Source: Adenophora triphylla var. japonica
Lineage: Eukaryota > Streptophyta > Magnoliopsida > Asterales > Campanulaceae
Direction: 5' to 3'
DNA: 64,000 bases
NCBI GenBank assembly: GCA_022495995.1
Contig: JAFEMH010001450.1
Span: 408,059-472,058 of the forward strand
In this document: piece after piece, positions 9,930 through 20,278 of the stretch
How the letters are laid out: each line of letters opens with the position of its first letter
How positions within the stretch are numbered: the first letter of the stretch is position 1
Program-made: the position numbers and the translations under genes
Notes under the pieces: generated by a model
What the model was told of the DNA's origin: nothing
The model's database searches: none
The model's input: the letters and a program-made list of their open reading frames with translations, nothing else

Positions 9930-11427
9930 ATGGAAAACTTTAGAAAAGCTCCATCAAAATTGTCCCAAGAATCCCAAATGTCATTCTTCAACAAGTTCAA
10001 GGATTGGTCCCGGGAGATTATGCATGAGAGGAGGTCCTTCTTTGAAGAAAGGTACAAGGTGAAGTGCTTATGGTCTCTCAAGGAATTGATTCCGGATTAT
10101 GAGCTTTTGAGGGCTTCTTCCTCATTTTGGGACACTAGAAGGCATGTCTTTTGCCTTTCCTTCAACGAGATTGTTCCGACTGTCGAAGAATTTCGGGCCT
10201 TGCTTGGTGGTCCGGAGGTGGAAGAGATAGCGGTTCCTTTGCCCGGAGGGGCTTCTTTTGTTGACAGATTGTGCGTCCTCCTTCATCTTTCCCCGGAGGA
10301 AGCGCAAGGTATGATCCGTGGTCCCGATCATTTTGATATTTCCGGCCTTCCCGATAGGTTTAGGGGCCTAGGCTTGGTGGATGATGCCTATTGGGATGCC
10401 TTTGCACTTTGTATGTTTGGCACCCTGTTCATGGTCTATTCCTTTGGGATCTGTCATCGATCTCTGCTAGATGTTGTCGTTCACCGCCGGGAGAGATGTC
10501 GTTCCTTTGATTCTGGGAGACTTTTCATGCTCTTGATAGGCCGGCTACGGAAGGCGGTATATGCACGGGGGCAGCCGTTCCTCTTGACCACCGTGGCTGA
10601 TGGAGCGTTTGGGGATTCTTCGGGAAACTCCCGACATGATCAAGCCTTGGACATTTTCCAGGAGGGGGGTTGCTGTGGATTTTGATGATCAGGGCTCATG
10701 GGAGCGTTGGATGGCTGGTCTCCAGACAGAAGATATCAGATGGTCAGTGCCTTGTTGGCGGGTGGAGACTCGCAGAGTGCTTCAGGATGGGTCTCATGTG
10801 GTCATGCTTCCGGGGCTTTCTCAGTCTAGCTTCTATATTCCGGCTTTAGTTCTGAGACAGTTTGGCCTGGAGCAGGTTCCTTTGGGGGACTTTGATGATA
10901 TAGCCACCAGGGTGGTGGCTCCTGCTTCTATGGATGATCCCTCAGTGTTTCCGTTTCTTTCCCGAGCATGGAGGTATGATGCCTTTCCTCCTCGGGTTAT
11001 TCTCAGGCGTCCAAGACCGGTGTTCCTGACCACTTGGTACCTGGATTGGTATGAGAGGCATCTGGGAGAGACTCATGTGGCTATTTTGAGACGGCGTGAG
11101 GCTATTGTGGGTGCGGAGGACCTGACTGTTTCTGAGAGGAGGAGGGCCGAGGCTAGGGCCAACCCTCATGATAGGAGCGGAGACGCTGTGACCGATTATG
11201 AGGCTTACGTCAAGAGACAGGAGCGGAGGGCTCCTATGCTACCAGCTAGGATACAGGAGATGAGAGATAATGCTAGGGCTACTAAGGCCCTGACAGAGGC
11301 TGGTTTGATAGATCCTGTCCCTATACCAGAGCTTGGTAGGAGAAACACTGACATTTTTCCTGTTCAGAAAAAGAAGACTCGAAGGGGGAAGAAGAGGGGA
11401 GAGGCCAGTACGAGTGGCTTGGAGTGA
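9930..11427 (+). pseudogene. Antisense accessory gene 1 of E1: DUF7745-like
   Basis: The ATG at 9930 has a strong context (ACCATGG). The first frame runs to about 10685 and the second from about 10600 to 11427. A change of one base in the G-run near 10661-10668 is enough to explain the switch, so the damage is minimal. The product would be near 500 aa. The N-terminal part holds FWDTRRHVFCLSFNEIVPT and EEFRALLGG. This resembles the DUF7745-type domain found in plant transposon-associated proteins (recall, not searched). The C-terminus is basic (KKKTRRGKKRG), perhaps a nuclear signal. A decayed homologue with the same order of motifs lies at 58294-59816 in E2b. No function is known to me. Confidence 0.75.
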
Positions 11428-11676
11428 CTCTGAGGTTTCCGAGTATCCCTTTCTTGTCATGGCAGACACATTAATTTGATTATGTATCTTAGTTTTCTTT
11501 TAGCAGGTTGCCAGTTGTAGAAATGAATCGGGCTTAGACTCATCAAAGAGCTTTTAACTTGTAATGAATATTTGAATTGCTTTAGAGTTTTTCGAGACAC
11601 TTTCATGGTCTGATCAGTGTATTGATGTCAAGGTATGATTTTTATTTGTGTTTTAGACCGAACCGTTTCCGGCTGC

Positions 11677-11715
11677 CTACGTTCCCCTCATTTTGAGGAG
11701 CTCAGGTCTTCGTAG
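11677..11715 (+). other. Conserved CTACG/CGTAG hairpin, copy C
   Basis: Same outer stem as copies A and B, but inner stem CCCCTCA/TGAGGAG. It lies 250 bp after the stop of antisense gene 1, where transcripts from both directions converge. Confidence 0.5.
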
Positions 11716-11725
11716 TTCAACCCGA

Positions 11726-11860
11726 TTTTTTTTTGTTGTTTTTTTTTTGTTTTGTTTTTTGTTTTGTTTTTTTTTTGTTTGTTTTTTTTTTTTTGTTTTG
11801 TTTTGTTTTTTTTTGGTTGTTTTATTTTTGTTTTTTTTTTGTTTTTTTTTTTTTTTTGGT
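11726..11860. repeat. T-rich low-complexity tract (TTTTG-type)
   Basis: About 130 bp of T runs broken by single G, between the end of antisense gene 1 and the end of IN. Any reading frame here is an artefact. Confidence 0.9.
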
Positions 11861-11961
11861 GCAACCCTGTTTTTTACCTAGGCCGCCCTTTTCGGGTTTT
11901 CAACCTAGTTGGGTATTACTCTTTTAGCACTCTCTTTTTTTTTTGGCTTCTTTTTTTTGTT

Positions 11962-12717
11962 TTACGCGTAGTATCTGCGCAGCTTGTCACCATTTACTGG
12001 GTGTACAAAGGGATTCCCGTCGAGGTCTGCAAGTTGCATGGCTCCTCCGGAGAAGATTTTCTGGACGACATACGGCCCGACCCATACAGGCTCCCATTTG
12101 CCGAGGGGGTTGATACGGACTGGGGGCTTTTCTTTTAAAACGAGATCCCCTTCTCGGATTTCCCGATGCTTTACTTTCTTGTCGAAGGCTCTGGCCATTC
12201 TTCCTTGGTAGGCTCGGATGTGTTCCATGGCCTTCAGTCGGCGTTCATCTAGTAGGGCCAATTCATCATGGCGACTCTGGAGCCATTCGACCTCGTTGAT
12301 CTGGCTTTCCAGCAGTACGCGGAGCGAGGGGATTTCCAATTCGATTGGGAGCACGGCTTCCATTCCGTATGTGAGGGCAAACGGTGTTTCCCCAGTTGCC
12401 GTTCTGACTGATGTTCTGTAGCCCCAGAGTGCCAGGTGTAACTTCTCGGGCCAATCTCTGCCTTGGACAGCCATTTTCCGGATGATATTTTCCAGAGTCT
12501 TGTTTGCTGCCTCAACGGCTCCGTTGGTTTGGGGCCTGTAAGGAGATGACTTGTGACGGGTTATTCGGAATTCTGCCAGCAGTTTTTCACATTCCCCTTC
12601 GAAGTGGGATCCATTATCTGAGATGATTTCGGCTGGCAACCCGTATCTGCATATGATGTTCTCTTTGATGAAGAGGGCTACTTTCCTTGAATTGAGGATT
12701 TTGTAGGACTTTGCAGA
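11962..12717 (-). pseudogene. Integrase, C-terminal half (E1 pol remnant)
   Basis: The frame holds the second catalytic Asp (EIISDNGSHF), the catalytic Glu region (PQTNGAVEAANK) and the C-terminal KVKHREIREGDLVL motif of Ty3/gypsy integrases. The product would insert the cDNA. The HHCC zinc finger and the first catalytic Asp are absent because the frame begins at KSYK, just after a deletion boundary near 12717. The 3' part is otherwise intact to its stop at 11962. A full-length relative lies at 56341-57480. Confidence 0.9.
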
Positions 12718-13114
12718 GCATCCTTTCCAATTCCTTCGAAGAAATCACCAATCTGCGTCTCTTTAGGCTCTTCCGCAGTTCCCAAATTCACACTCGTCAA
12801 AATCTCTTCGGCAGCTTGGGCTCGATTTTCCTCTTTCCGGACAACCTGCTTAAAGATTTTTTTTTGTTGTTTGATTTTTTTTTTTCGTTTAATGTGTCTG
12901 CTTTTTTATCTAATGAATTATTATTAAAAAAAATTTTATTAATTAATTCATCATTAGTTAAAGTGGCAATCGAGGGATACTCAGAAAGGTTCGTCATTTC
13001 ATTGAAAACGAAAAGGAATACAGTGCTTGCTACAGACTCGTAGTCTTCAGGCGTAAGGCCATCGGACGACCCTAGAGACTCGATCTTAACAAAGAGAGAC
13101 TGGGAGGACTTGTC
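12718..13114 (-). pseudogene. Protease-RT linker of E1, fused to IN by deletion
   Basis: The minus strand continues the acidic linker that follows the protease. It ends at a segment (EEPKETQIG) shared with E2b at 54235-54265. In E2b this is followed by the RT; here it joins IN sequence directly. RT, RNase H and the IN N-terminus, about 2.3 kb or more, are missing. An A-rich stretch (T-rich on the plus strand) at 12860-12960 interrupts the linker. Confidence 0.75.
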
Positions 13115-15400
13115 CTAGATTGACACAAAGGGACGGGGGACCAATCCAAGCTTGGTGATCATTTCCTCCTTGGTCGCGGACGGGCCTGAGAGGTTTTCCC
13201 AATTTTTTAGCGGCTTTGCTGTTGGTGGCCTCATGACTCGGGAACTGTGCTGTTTTTGTTTTCCTTTCTCAATTGCTGCTATCATCTCTTGGACCGAGCC
13301 GAGATCAATCAGGTCTGGCACCTGGACTTCTTCTTCGAACAATTGCTGCATAACCAGACCATCCCAATCATCTGAGGGAAATTTCGTGGCCTTAGCTTTT
13401 GGCACTGTCAGTTCGAATTCAGGTTTCGGATCTTCCTGGGCAGTAGGAATAGTGGTTGTGAGCTTCTCGAACTGTTCCACCAGGTCAGGCACGCCTCTGA
13501 AGGTATACTCACTCTTCATGGTAGTGGTAGCCCCAGGTATCTTGGGTAGGTCCAGGAACATTCTACGGACCGGGTTAGCCTTGGTTCCTCTAAACTTGTT
13601 GAGGCTATCCTGTAGCTTTAGCCATCCTGCCGTAGGAGTGGGCTCTGTGATGTTTCCTGGTTGTGTGGGACCCTTTACAAAGTAGTCAGCCAAATTAGGA
13701 CTGAAGGGGAGAGATTTAGGGTTGTCGACCGGGACCTTTCCTGTGGCAGCTTCAAATCTTTTTCCTTTTGCAGTGTCCACTGAGGAGGCCTCATATCCCA
13801 GGCCGTGGCGAGTATTCTGTCCTTTCACCTCGATGAGTTTGTGAGTTCCTTGTTGGTGCTTCCCCAGACCGAGGCCAGGTAGATAGCTCATTTTTCTCAT
13901 CATTTTCAAGACCGGTGGGATTTTATCCCGAGTGACCGTCAGATCTATGTTGCACACTTGGGCCTTGGGAGGCTCGACCGTGAAGCCCGTTAGCATGAGA
14001 CCTTCCTCATCATGTTTGATTTCCAGAATAGGTATTCCGCCTGTATCTGTGCCCTCTAAAGTGACTAAATCTCCGTAAATGGTCGTCAGATCCCCATTCG
14101 AGACGAATTTCACACACTGGTGGAGGCTTGAGGCGACCCCTTTGACTTGATGGAGCCAAGGTCTTCCCAGCAGGGCATTGAAAGTAATCGGGATGTCGAT
14201 AACCTGGAATTCCACAGGTATCAATTTCTGTCCAAACCAGAGGTCCAAAGTAGCAACTCCGAGGACTGCTCGGGATGTTGAGTCGTAAGCTTTGACTGTG
14301 AGGGAGGAAGGCTTCAAGTCTGTAGTCTTGATATCAAGCAGGCTCATGATCTTTGCCGGGAGAATATTCATTCCGGACCCGTTATCAACCAGGACCCGAG
14401 GGAGGCGTCGTTCATCCAATTGGACTGTGATGAAGAGAGGCTCGTTATGATCAGCCCCAAATTGAGGGAGGTCGAGATCTGTGAAAGTGATTATATTCCC
14501 GTAATGGATGTTTCCAATTAGCTGTACCACATCATCGGGAGTAGCATCAATAGGCACGAGAGTGCGAGCCAGGCTTTCTTCCAGCTTCAGCTTATGGGGA
14601 TAGGACGAGGTGAGTAGAGACCAGAGGGAAATGTTGGCCTGTGTTTGCTTCAACTGGGTGAGCACGGGATCCTCTTTTTCGGGATCTGGAGTTTCAGCTG
14701 TCTTAGCATAGGGGCGGCGATCTTCTTTCGGTGCTTGATCTGTGGCCTTCTTATCTGCCTTGGGATTTCCTTGGAAGATCTGCCCAGATCGGGTCAACAG
14801 ATTAACTTCCTCATCAGTCGTCTCTTGACTGGATTTCTTCAATGCTGCTAAGGTCAACGGGGGAGCCCTTTTGGCTATTGGCCACTGGTTCTGACGGAGT
14901 CTAGCAACGGTGAGGGGCTGAGCTGTACTGGCTCCTTCCTGGGCGGCCCTTATAACTGCTTCCCAAGTCACAGGCCTTTGAGTCTGGGGTTGTGTTGTTG
15001 CCCCTTGGATGGCCCACAGAGCTAGGGCGTCCTCCGATTCACTCTCATGGCCGGCCTTGCTCATAGTTATCATGCAACAAGAGTCGCTATTGTCGGGACT
15101 CGGCGGCTTTTCGATTTCATCCCTTGGATGGCCCACAGAGTTATGGCTATCAGCCTCCATTTCATCGTATATCCTTTTTCTTTCAATCTTGCAAGTAGGG
15201 CAGCCACAAGTGAAGGATAGGCAACGTTCCTCTTCGGAGTTTGATGTAGCAAATGATAGATCTCGTGTCCAAATAAGGAGCACCCGGGGTCCATTGTCGG
15301 GCACCGGAGCAATTAGGAAGGCGTCATGTGGATTCATAGGTATGAAGGCCACCGGGGAGACGTTCGTATCAATAACCCTTTTCAGCTGATTGCAGTGCAC
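13115..15400 (-). CDS. gag C-terminal part and aspartic protease of E1 (long open frame)
   Basis: A frame of about 760 codons is open on the minus strand. It has no ATG at its start and is the intact part of a longer gag-pol. Around codon 339 it carries the retropepsin active site LVDNGSGMNIL, and at about 409 ALLGRPWLH. A G-patch-like segment (YLPGLGLGKHQQG) follows near codon 506. The enzyme would process the polyprotein in the particle. The order and the DNGS variant are typical of Tat elements. The intact frame contrasts with the broken gag just upstream and the deleted RT downstream. Confidence 0.85.
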   Translation of the reverse strand: MHCNQLKRVIDTNVSPVAFIPMNPHDAFLIAPVPDNGPRVLLIWTRDLSFATSNSEEERCLSFTCGCPTCKIERKRIYDEMEADSHNSVGHPRDEIEKPPSPDNSDSCCMITMSKAGHESESEDALALWAIQGATTQPQTQRPVTWEAVIRAAQEGASTAQPLTVARLRQNQWPIAKRAPPLTLAALKKSSQETTDEEVNLLTRSGQIFQGNPKADKKATDQAPKEDRRPYAKTAETPDPEKEDPVLTQLKQTQANISLWSLLTSSYPHKLKLEESLARTLVPIDATPDDVVQLIGNIHYGNIITFTDLDLPQFGADHNEPLFITVQLDERRLPRVLVDNGSGMNILPAKIMSLLDIKTTDLKPSSLTVKAYDSTSRAVLGVATLDLWFGQKLIPVEFQVIDIPITFNALLGRPWLHQVKGVASSLHQCVKFVSNGDLTTIYGDLVTLEGTDTGGIPILEIKHDEEGLMLTGFTVEPPKAQVCNIDLTVTRDKIPPVLKMMRKMSYLPGLGLGKHQQGTHKLIEVKGQNTRHGLGYEASSVDTAKGKRFEAATGKVPVDNPKSLPFSPNLADYFVKGPTQPGNITEPTPTAGWLKLQDSLNKFRGTKANPVRRMFLDLPKIPGATTTMKSEYTFRGVPDLVEQFEKLTTTIPTAQEDPKPEFELTVPKAKATKFPSDDWDGLVMQQLFEEEVQVPDLIDLGSVQEMIAAIEKGKQKQHSSRVMRPPTAKPLKNWENLSGPSATKEEMITKLGLVPRPFVSI

Positions 15401-18400
15401 TCGCCGCGCTCGAGCGGCCCTGGCCGTGACCCTTACGGTTGTTATGCCATCCGTTCTCGGGAAAGAAGAAAAAGATCCGATAACGTTTACGAATTCTTCA
15501 TCTTCCGGTGGCCGAAACCCTCCATTTTCGACCGGTGTTTCAATAAACCCTTTCCATTCACCAAAGTTCTTATAAGGAACGTTGTGTTCTAGGATTTCGT
15601 ATATGTATGGATCCGGGCGCGGGATTTGCTGCCCCTCATCCTCTCGAAGTATCCGGACACCGACCGCATGTGCATCTTACGAGGTGCGCTTCGGGGTCCA
15701 CCCCTACCGGCATTTGACTTGCATTTTCCGGTGGTCCTTCATCGTCACTTATTGACAACCAACCATTGTGCCCGGCTCCCACGGGCTCATTTCCGGCATG
15801 ATTGTTCCAAATTGTTTCCGGATCCGGGGCCTCGCTGACTCTTCACTCGTCATCATCATCATCATCGCTGTCATCGGAATCATCTTCCCATACTACCGGG
15901 ATTTCGGCCGAGAGGGAACGCCGATCAAACCCGCTGGGGAATATGGGTGCGTGCACCGCAAAATTGTCATATGCTCCCATTCCCGGAAGTGGTAATTGTG
16001 ACTCGCCTTCTCCTCCCGTAAATTGCGGGGAAGAGTGAGAGGGGTGGCACGTATTTGACACTGTGTAGAATGTAGAAGGATTCTTCCTCCTTCCGATTCT
16101 TCGCCACCGCCTTCGGGATCGTATTTGACTTCTCCAATAGCCGCTTGTGGAAGTGTACTAGCTCCGCATGCTCTTCGGCCTCTTTGCCGATAAGCCCCAA
16201 GATGTGCGCTCGCCGGAAGCTTTCTTGTTCGATTCTTCTTGATTGTTCCAACCATCTTGTGTAAATGGTTCTTTCATGTTTTGACCGGAATGTACCCCCA
16301 ACTCTTCAAGATTGGCCTTCCCTTCATCCGAAAAATAGCGGGCCTCGTATTCTTGCAAGGAGTCTCCGACATGAGACCAAGATGGGTTGATTCGTTCGAT
16401 ATCCTCAAGGCCGAGGGGGAATCCAAATTCGTGGATCCTCGACGAGGTTGGCTACGGGTATTTGGGGACCTTCATCAAGATCTTCATGGGCATGCGAAGA
16501 TTCTCCGCATTCAATCATATTCACCTGATTATGGTTCCTTGGCAGGGATTTTTGATCGTGTTAGGCCCCTCGGCCTTCCAACTTTCCTTGCTCTATTAGC
16601 CCCCGAATTGCCTTTTTCAGAGTGAAGCAGCTTGTCGCCGATGTCCGTGAGCTTGATGAAAAGCACAATACTTTGTAGTATCCACGGGAGCATTCGGATT
16701 TCCGGGTTGGAAATTCTCCAAAGGCCGCAAAGCAAGCCTTCTTTCACCAGCCCCCTAAAGATGTCATTCAGAGGCATTCCAAAGTTTTCGAGATTCATGA
16801 CCCGTGGTCCGGGCTCTACTGGTTTTCTCGGGAGCAAAAGGAGTCGTGTTGTTACATTCCCGTCCCGCATAGTGAATCATCTCTTTGCCTTTAGCAGAGC
16901 AGGGGCGTGTTTGGCAGGAGGAGCCCGATATCTCGTAGGCGTGTGCAAAGCCTGCCGATTGTAGGCCTTTTCAAACTTAGCCGCAGAGTTAACCATGGCC
17001 CGTAAGTCCGAGTATGGGAAGTGACCGAGGGAGGCTCTCGATGTGGTTTCAAGCATGACCGGAAGATGTCCAGCTTGTTCCTCTTCGGAAGGAGGGATGG
17101 CCATTTCACCGAGTTTCGCATTCCACCGCTTGTAAAAGTCCCCAACATTCTCATCGTGGCGCCGCACCGTTGTTTGTAGGTCAACTCTATTTGTTTCCCA
17201 TTCCAAGTTGGCCTTATATTTCTCTCGTGAAGGCATTGGTAATCTGGTCCCATGTAGCCCCGGCTTCAGGTTTCAAACGGAAGAACCACTTTAAGGCACC
17301 GGACTTCAAGGATAGATCAAATAGTCACCAACCGCCGATTGGTACATCCTTTCGCTTTCATCGCCAAGGTATATGTGTCCAAATGGGTTTTCGGGCATGC
17401 GTTCCATCAAAGAGATCCGCATTAGGCATCACGAATTTGTGGGGCGTAGGAACAATGGAGTCCGGGTCTCGTAGGCCGGAAGGCGTACTTCTTGGCGCCG
17501 TTCGCCGATCTGCGCTTTCATTTCCTTGTCTTTGCTCCATGAACCGTGCCGGATGAGGGTCTTGTGGTGGAACCATGGCATTCAAGCTAGTGGCCGAGCT
17601 AGAGAGAGGAGCTACCACCGGAGGCAGATCGGTGGAGGGAACGGCCGATCCGGGACGTAGGTGAAAACCCGTCCCGGGGCCGAGTTACCCTGGGAGCATG
17701 AGTAGGAGCCTCGAGCAAAAGGATAGAACCTTGCGGCTTGCCGTTGATTTTCAACCGGCAAAGTAGGTGGAGGCAGCCCCGATGTGGCCGGATAACTTGG
17801 ATTTCCAGAGTGGGGCCCGTAAGTAGGCTTGAGTGCGGGCCGCCGTCCCGGATTGTTGAATTGCATGGCCGCTCGTGGTGAAGGTGTGTAGCCCGGGTAC
17901 TGCGGTCCCGGTGATTCGGATGACACCGGGATGGAGGCTTGGTAACCCATAGAAGTCTCGAGTGAGGAATGGATTTGTGTGAGGAGCAACAACTAGTACT
18001 GCTTCGAGGAGGGGCTCCCGACCGTGGCCCGTAACCAAGTTGTGGCGGCATTCCGAACCGTGGCCGTTGCCGTGAAGGTCCGGATTGATCGGTTCCGAAC
18101 CGAGGCGGGATCCCGATTAGCCGTGGCATTCCGAGATAGCCCCAACCATGAGAAGACATTCCGTACCGATTTTGCCCCCACCGATTTGTGTCGCTGGCCG
18201 CATGGATCCGGTGGTCTCGTGGTCGGGAGCCGGGCCGACCCGAAAATCGAGGAGCATGGGTTCTCGTAGCGGCACCATAGGAGGTGGGTGGCGGCATCCC
18301 GGTGTAGTCGTGGCGACCGAGAGTGGGGTTGGCATCCTCGTCTTCTTCCACGGTGAGGTGCCATCCGGATTGAGGCCGGCGGCCAGACCATGACTCTTAA

Positions 18401-18539
18401 TAGCCTCCATAAGGCCGTTTAGCCGTGCTTCCCGTCGTAACCTCATCTGTTCTCGCTAACCGATTCCACCGTTGCTCGTCTCGAGGGGTCCCGGAGGCGG
18501 AGTGACGTTATCCCCATCATTACCGGCCGATGCGTACAT
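15401..18539 (-). pseudogene. gag of E1, heavily frameshifted
   Basis: The likely start is the ATG at 18539, opening MYASAGNDGDNVTPPP, which matches the gag starts of the E2 copies. Recognisable pieces are FVMPNADLFDGT (near 17400), the retrotransposon gag core KYKANLEWETNRVDLQTT with DFYKRWNAKLGEM (about 17220-17080), and FGMPLNDIF with CFTLKKAIRGLIEQGKL (about 16780-16600). The pieces lie in different frames, so no capsid protein can be made. Short overlapping frames on either strand here are not genes. Confidence 0.75.
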
Positions 18540-19976
18540 TCTCAAACCCGAGTCGGAACAAACGGCGAAGCCGATGACGCGCTTGACTCTTCCCAACCGA
18601 TCAAACGGTGACCCGGTGCCCGAAACCAAGCTTTGTGCGGAGTCATGGGGAAAGGACACGAAGGTTCGTATGTCCTGGGAATGGAAGGAGGGTAGGTGTT
18701 TGGGCTTTAGGCTCATGCAACATGCGCTATTTGTTCACGTTTACTTAAAACATGTTTTATTAACCTAATCGGTTGGAAAAGATTGCTCTTCTTTTTCGCA
18801 AACTACTCGATCCCGGATCAGGGCCCCGTCACTACGTCTATAAGCCCCTCGTATTCCACCCGTATTTCGACCTCCTGTGGTGGACAGCCCCGGCGAGGGT
18901 CCTATAGGGCAAGCGGGTCCCACCGACCGAAAGAAAAACGATCCTAAAAGTCTCAAGGGTAATCGAGTCTTAACGAGCATTCGATGTAAATTACGGACAA
19001 AGCCGACGTCAAAAGTCAAGATCATGTCCGAGGGCTCGACGAAAAGTCGGCATGATTTGACCGATAAGCGTCCACGATTGATCTTGACTTGTCGTCGCTA
19101 AGCCGTAATTAGGCATGGAATAATCATTAATCCTTGATGACTCAAAGGTCAATGCCGGGAGTCGTTGTATAATTTGTGCCGCCGTAGCCGAAGTCAAGGC
19201 GCCGGCCAATATCTTGGTCAAAGTCTCGCGGCGGAAAACCGCGTAACTTCGACCGATTAGGGTCCCCGAAAGATATTGAGTCGGTATGCCGACAAAGGCT
19301 TAAAAGGAAAGGTCTATACACGTACAGGCATGACACGCACCGGACTAAAAACCAACCGGGTCTCTGACAAAGTGTGTCACGGACAAGTGCATGGTCGACA
19401 CGAGGCTCCATGGGATGTTTGGGTAGTCCCGTGCTCATCCGAGAGGCTTAATAAGACCAAACGGACCGCGACAAGGATTTCCCCGGGTTAGGGACGTAGT
19501 GTGCGGTGTACGGTCACGTGCGCGTAGTGTGCAAGCGCCTATATTCTTTTTCCGAGTAAAATAGAGATTTTTTTATGTGTCTTAAAAATATGATGCATGA
19601 TTTTTTTTTGAAAATTTTCTTTTTTTTGAAAATTTTTTTTTTTTTTTTTTTTTGAAATTTAATGAGCACATAAGCACGTAAGCACGAAAATTCCAACAGT
19701 TAGGGACATTATTCCGACAGTCAAAATTTTGACTTTCTCCGAGGCGGCCAAAACAACACGAAAACTGTGCAAAAATCAACACACACACAAAAATGATTTT
19801 CAAAGCCTGGACGGAAGCTTGACCCTCAAAAGCTCTTTTTTTTTGTAAACGGTGATACTGGTACGTGGGATTGTTAAACCACAATTTATCCCCGACTCGT
19901 GTTAGGAGGCGATAACGGGAAGTTTAATGGTTTCCACCAATATACCAAATACCATTTTTTTTTAGAAAAAGCTTAA
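18540..19976 (-). other. Untranslated leader of E1 with a conserved block
   Basis: About 1.4 kb between PBS and gag without coding signal. The block 18781-18913 is shared with the leaders of E2z, E2a and E2b, including an invariant CGAAAAAGAAGAGCAATC (minus strand). Packaging or dimerisation is a possible role. A T-rich tract lies at 19600-19655. Confidence 0.7.
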
Positions 19977-19994
19977 TCCCCAGCGGAGTCGCCA
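19977..19994 (-). other. Primer binding site of E1 (tRNA-Arg type)
   Basis: On the minus strand TGGCGACTCCGCTGGGGA starts one base after the LTR end. It is complementary to the 3' end of a tRNA-Arg whose acceptor stem begins GACTCCG (from memory). Ogre-type elements are known to use tRNA-Arg. This fixes the element's orientation. Confidence 0.85.
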
Positions 19995-19995
19995 C

Positions 19996-20244
19996 TGTGA
20001 TGATGTGTCGCCATTTCTCGCGGGAAAGGAAATTTCGATTCTTTCGCGTTTCTTTGAAAAAAACCAAATAAGACCCGGGAAAAAAGAAGAACGGAGTCGC
20101 CACGCCATTTTTGTTTTAAGGGCCAAAACTTTGAAAAAAGCCCGAGATCAGAAATTTGGGTTCGGAGGTCATGTTACACGCCGGGAAGGACGTTAGTGTG
20201 CACCCGAAATGCCTCGTAAAACGAGTCTTCCAAGCTGAAAATCA

Positions 20245-20278
<34 letters not shown>

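Noticed and set aside
10600..10690. Programmed frameshift in antisense gene 1 of E1
   Set aside because: A single-base change in a G-run explains it more simply, and no slippery heptamer with a downstream structure was evident.
11693..12138. Phe-rich plus-strand frames
   Set aside because: Artefact of T-rich low complexity, antisense to IN.
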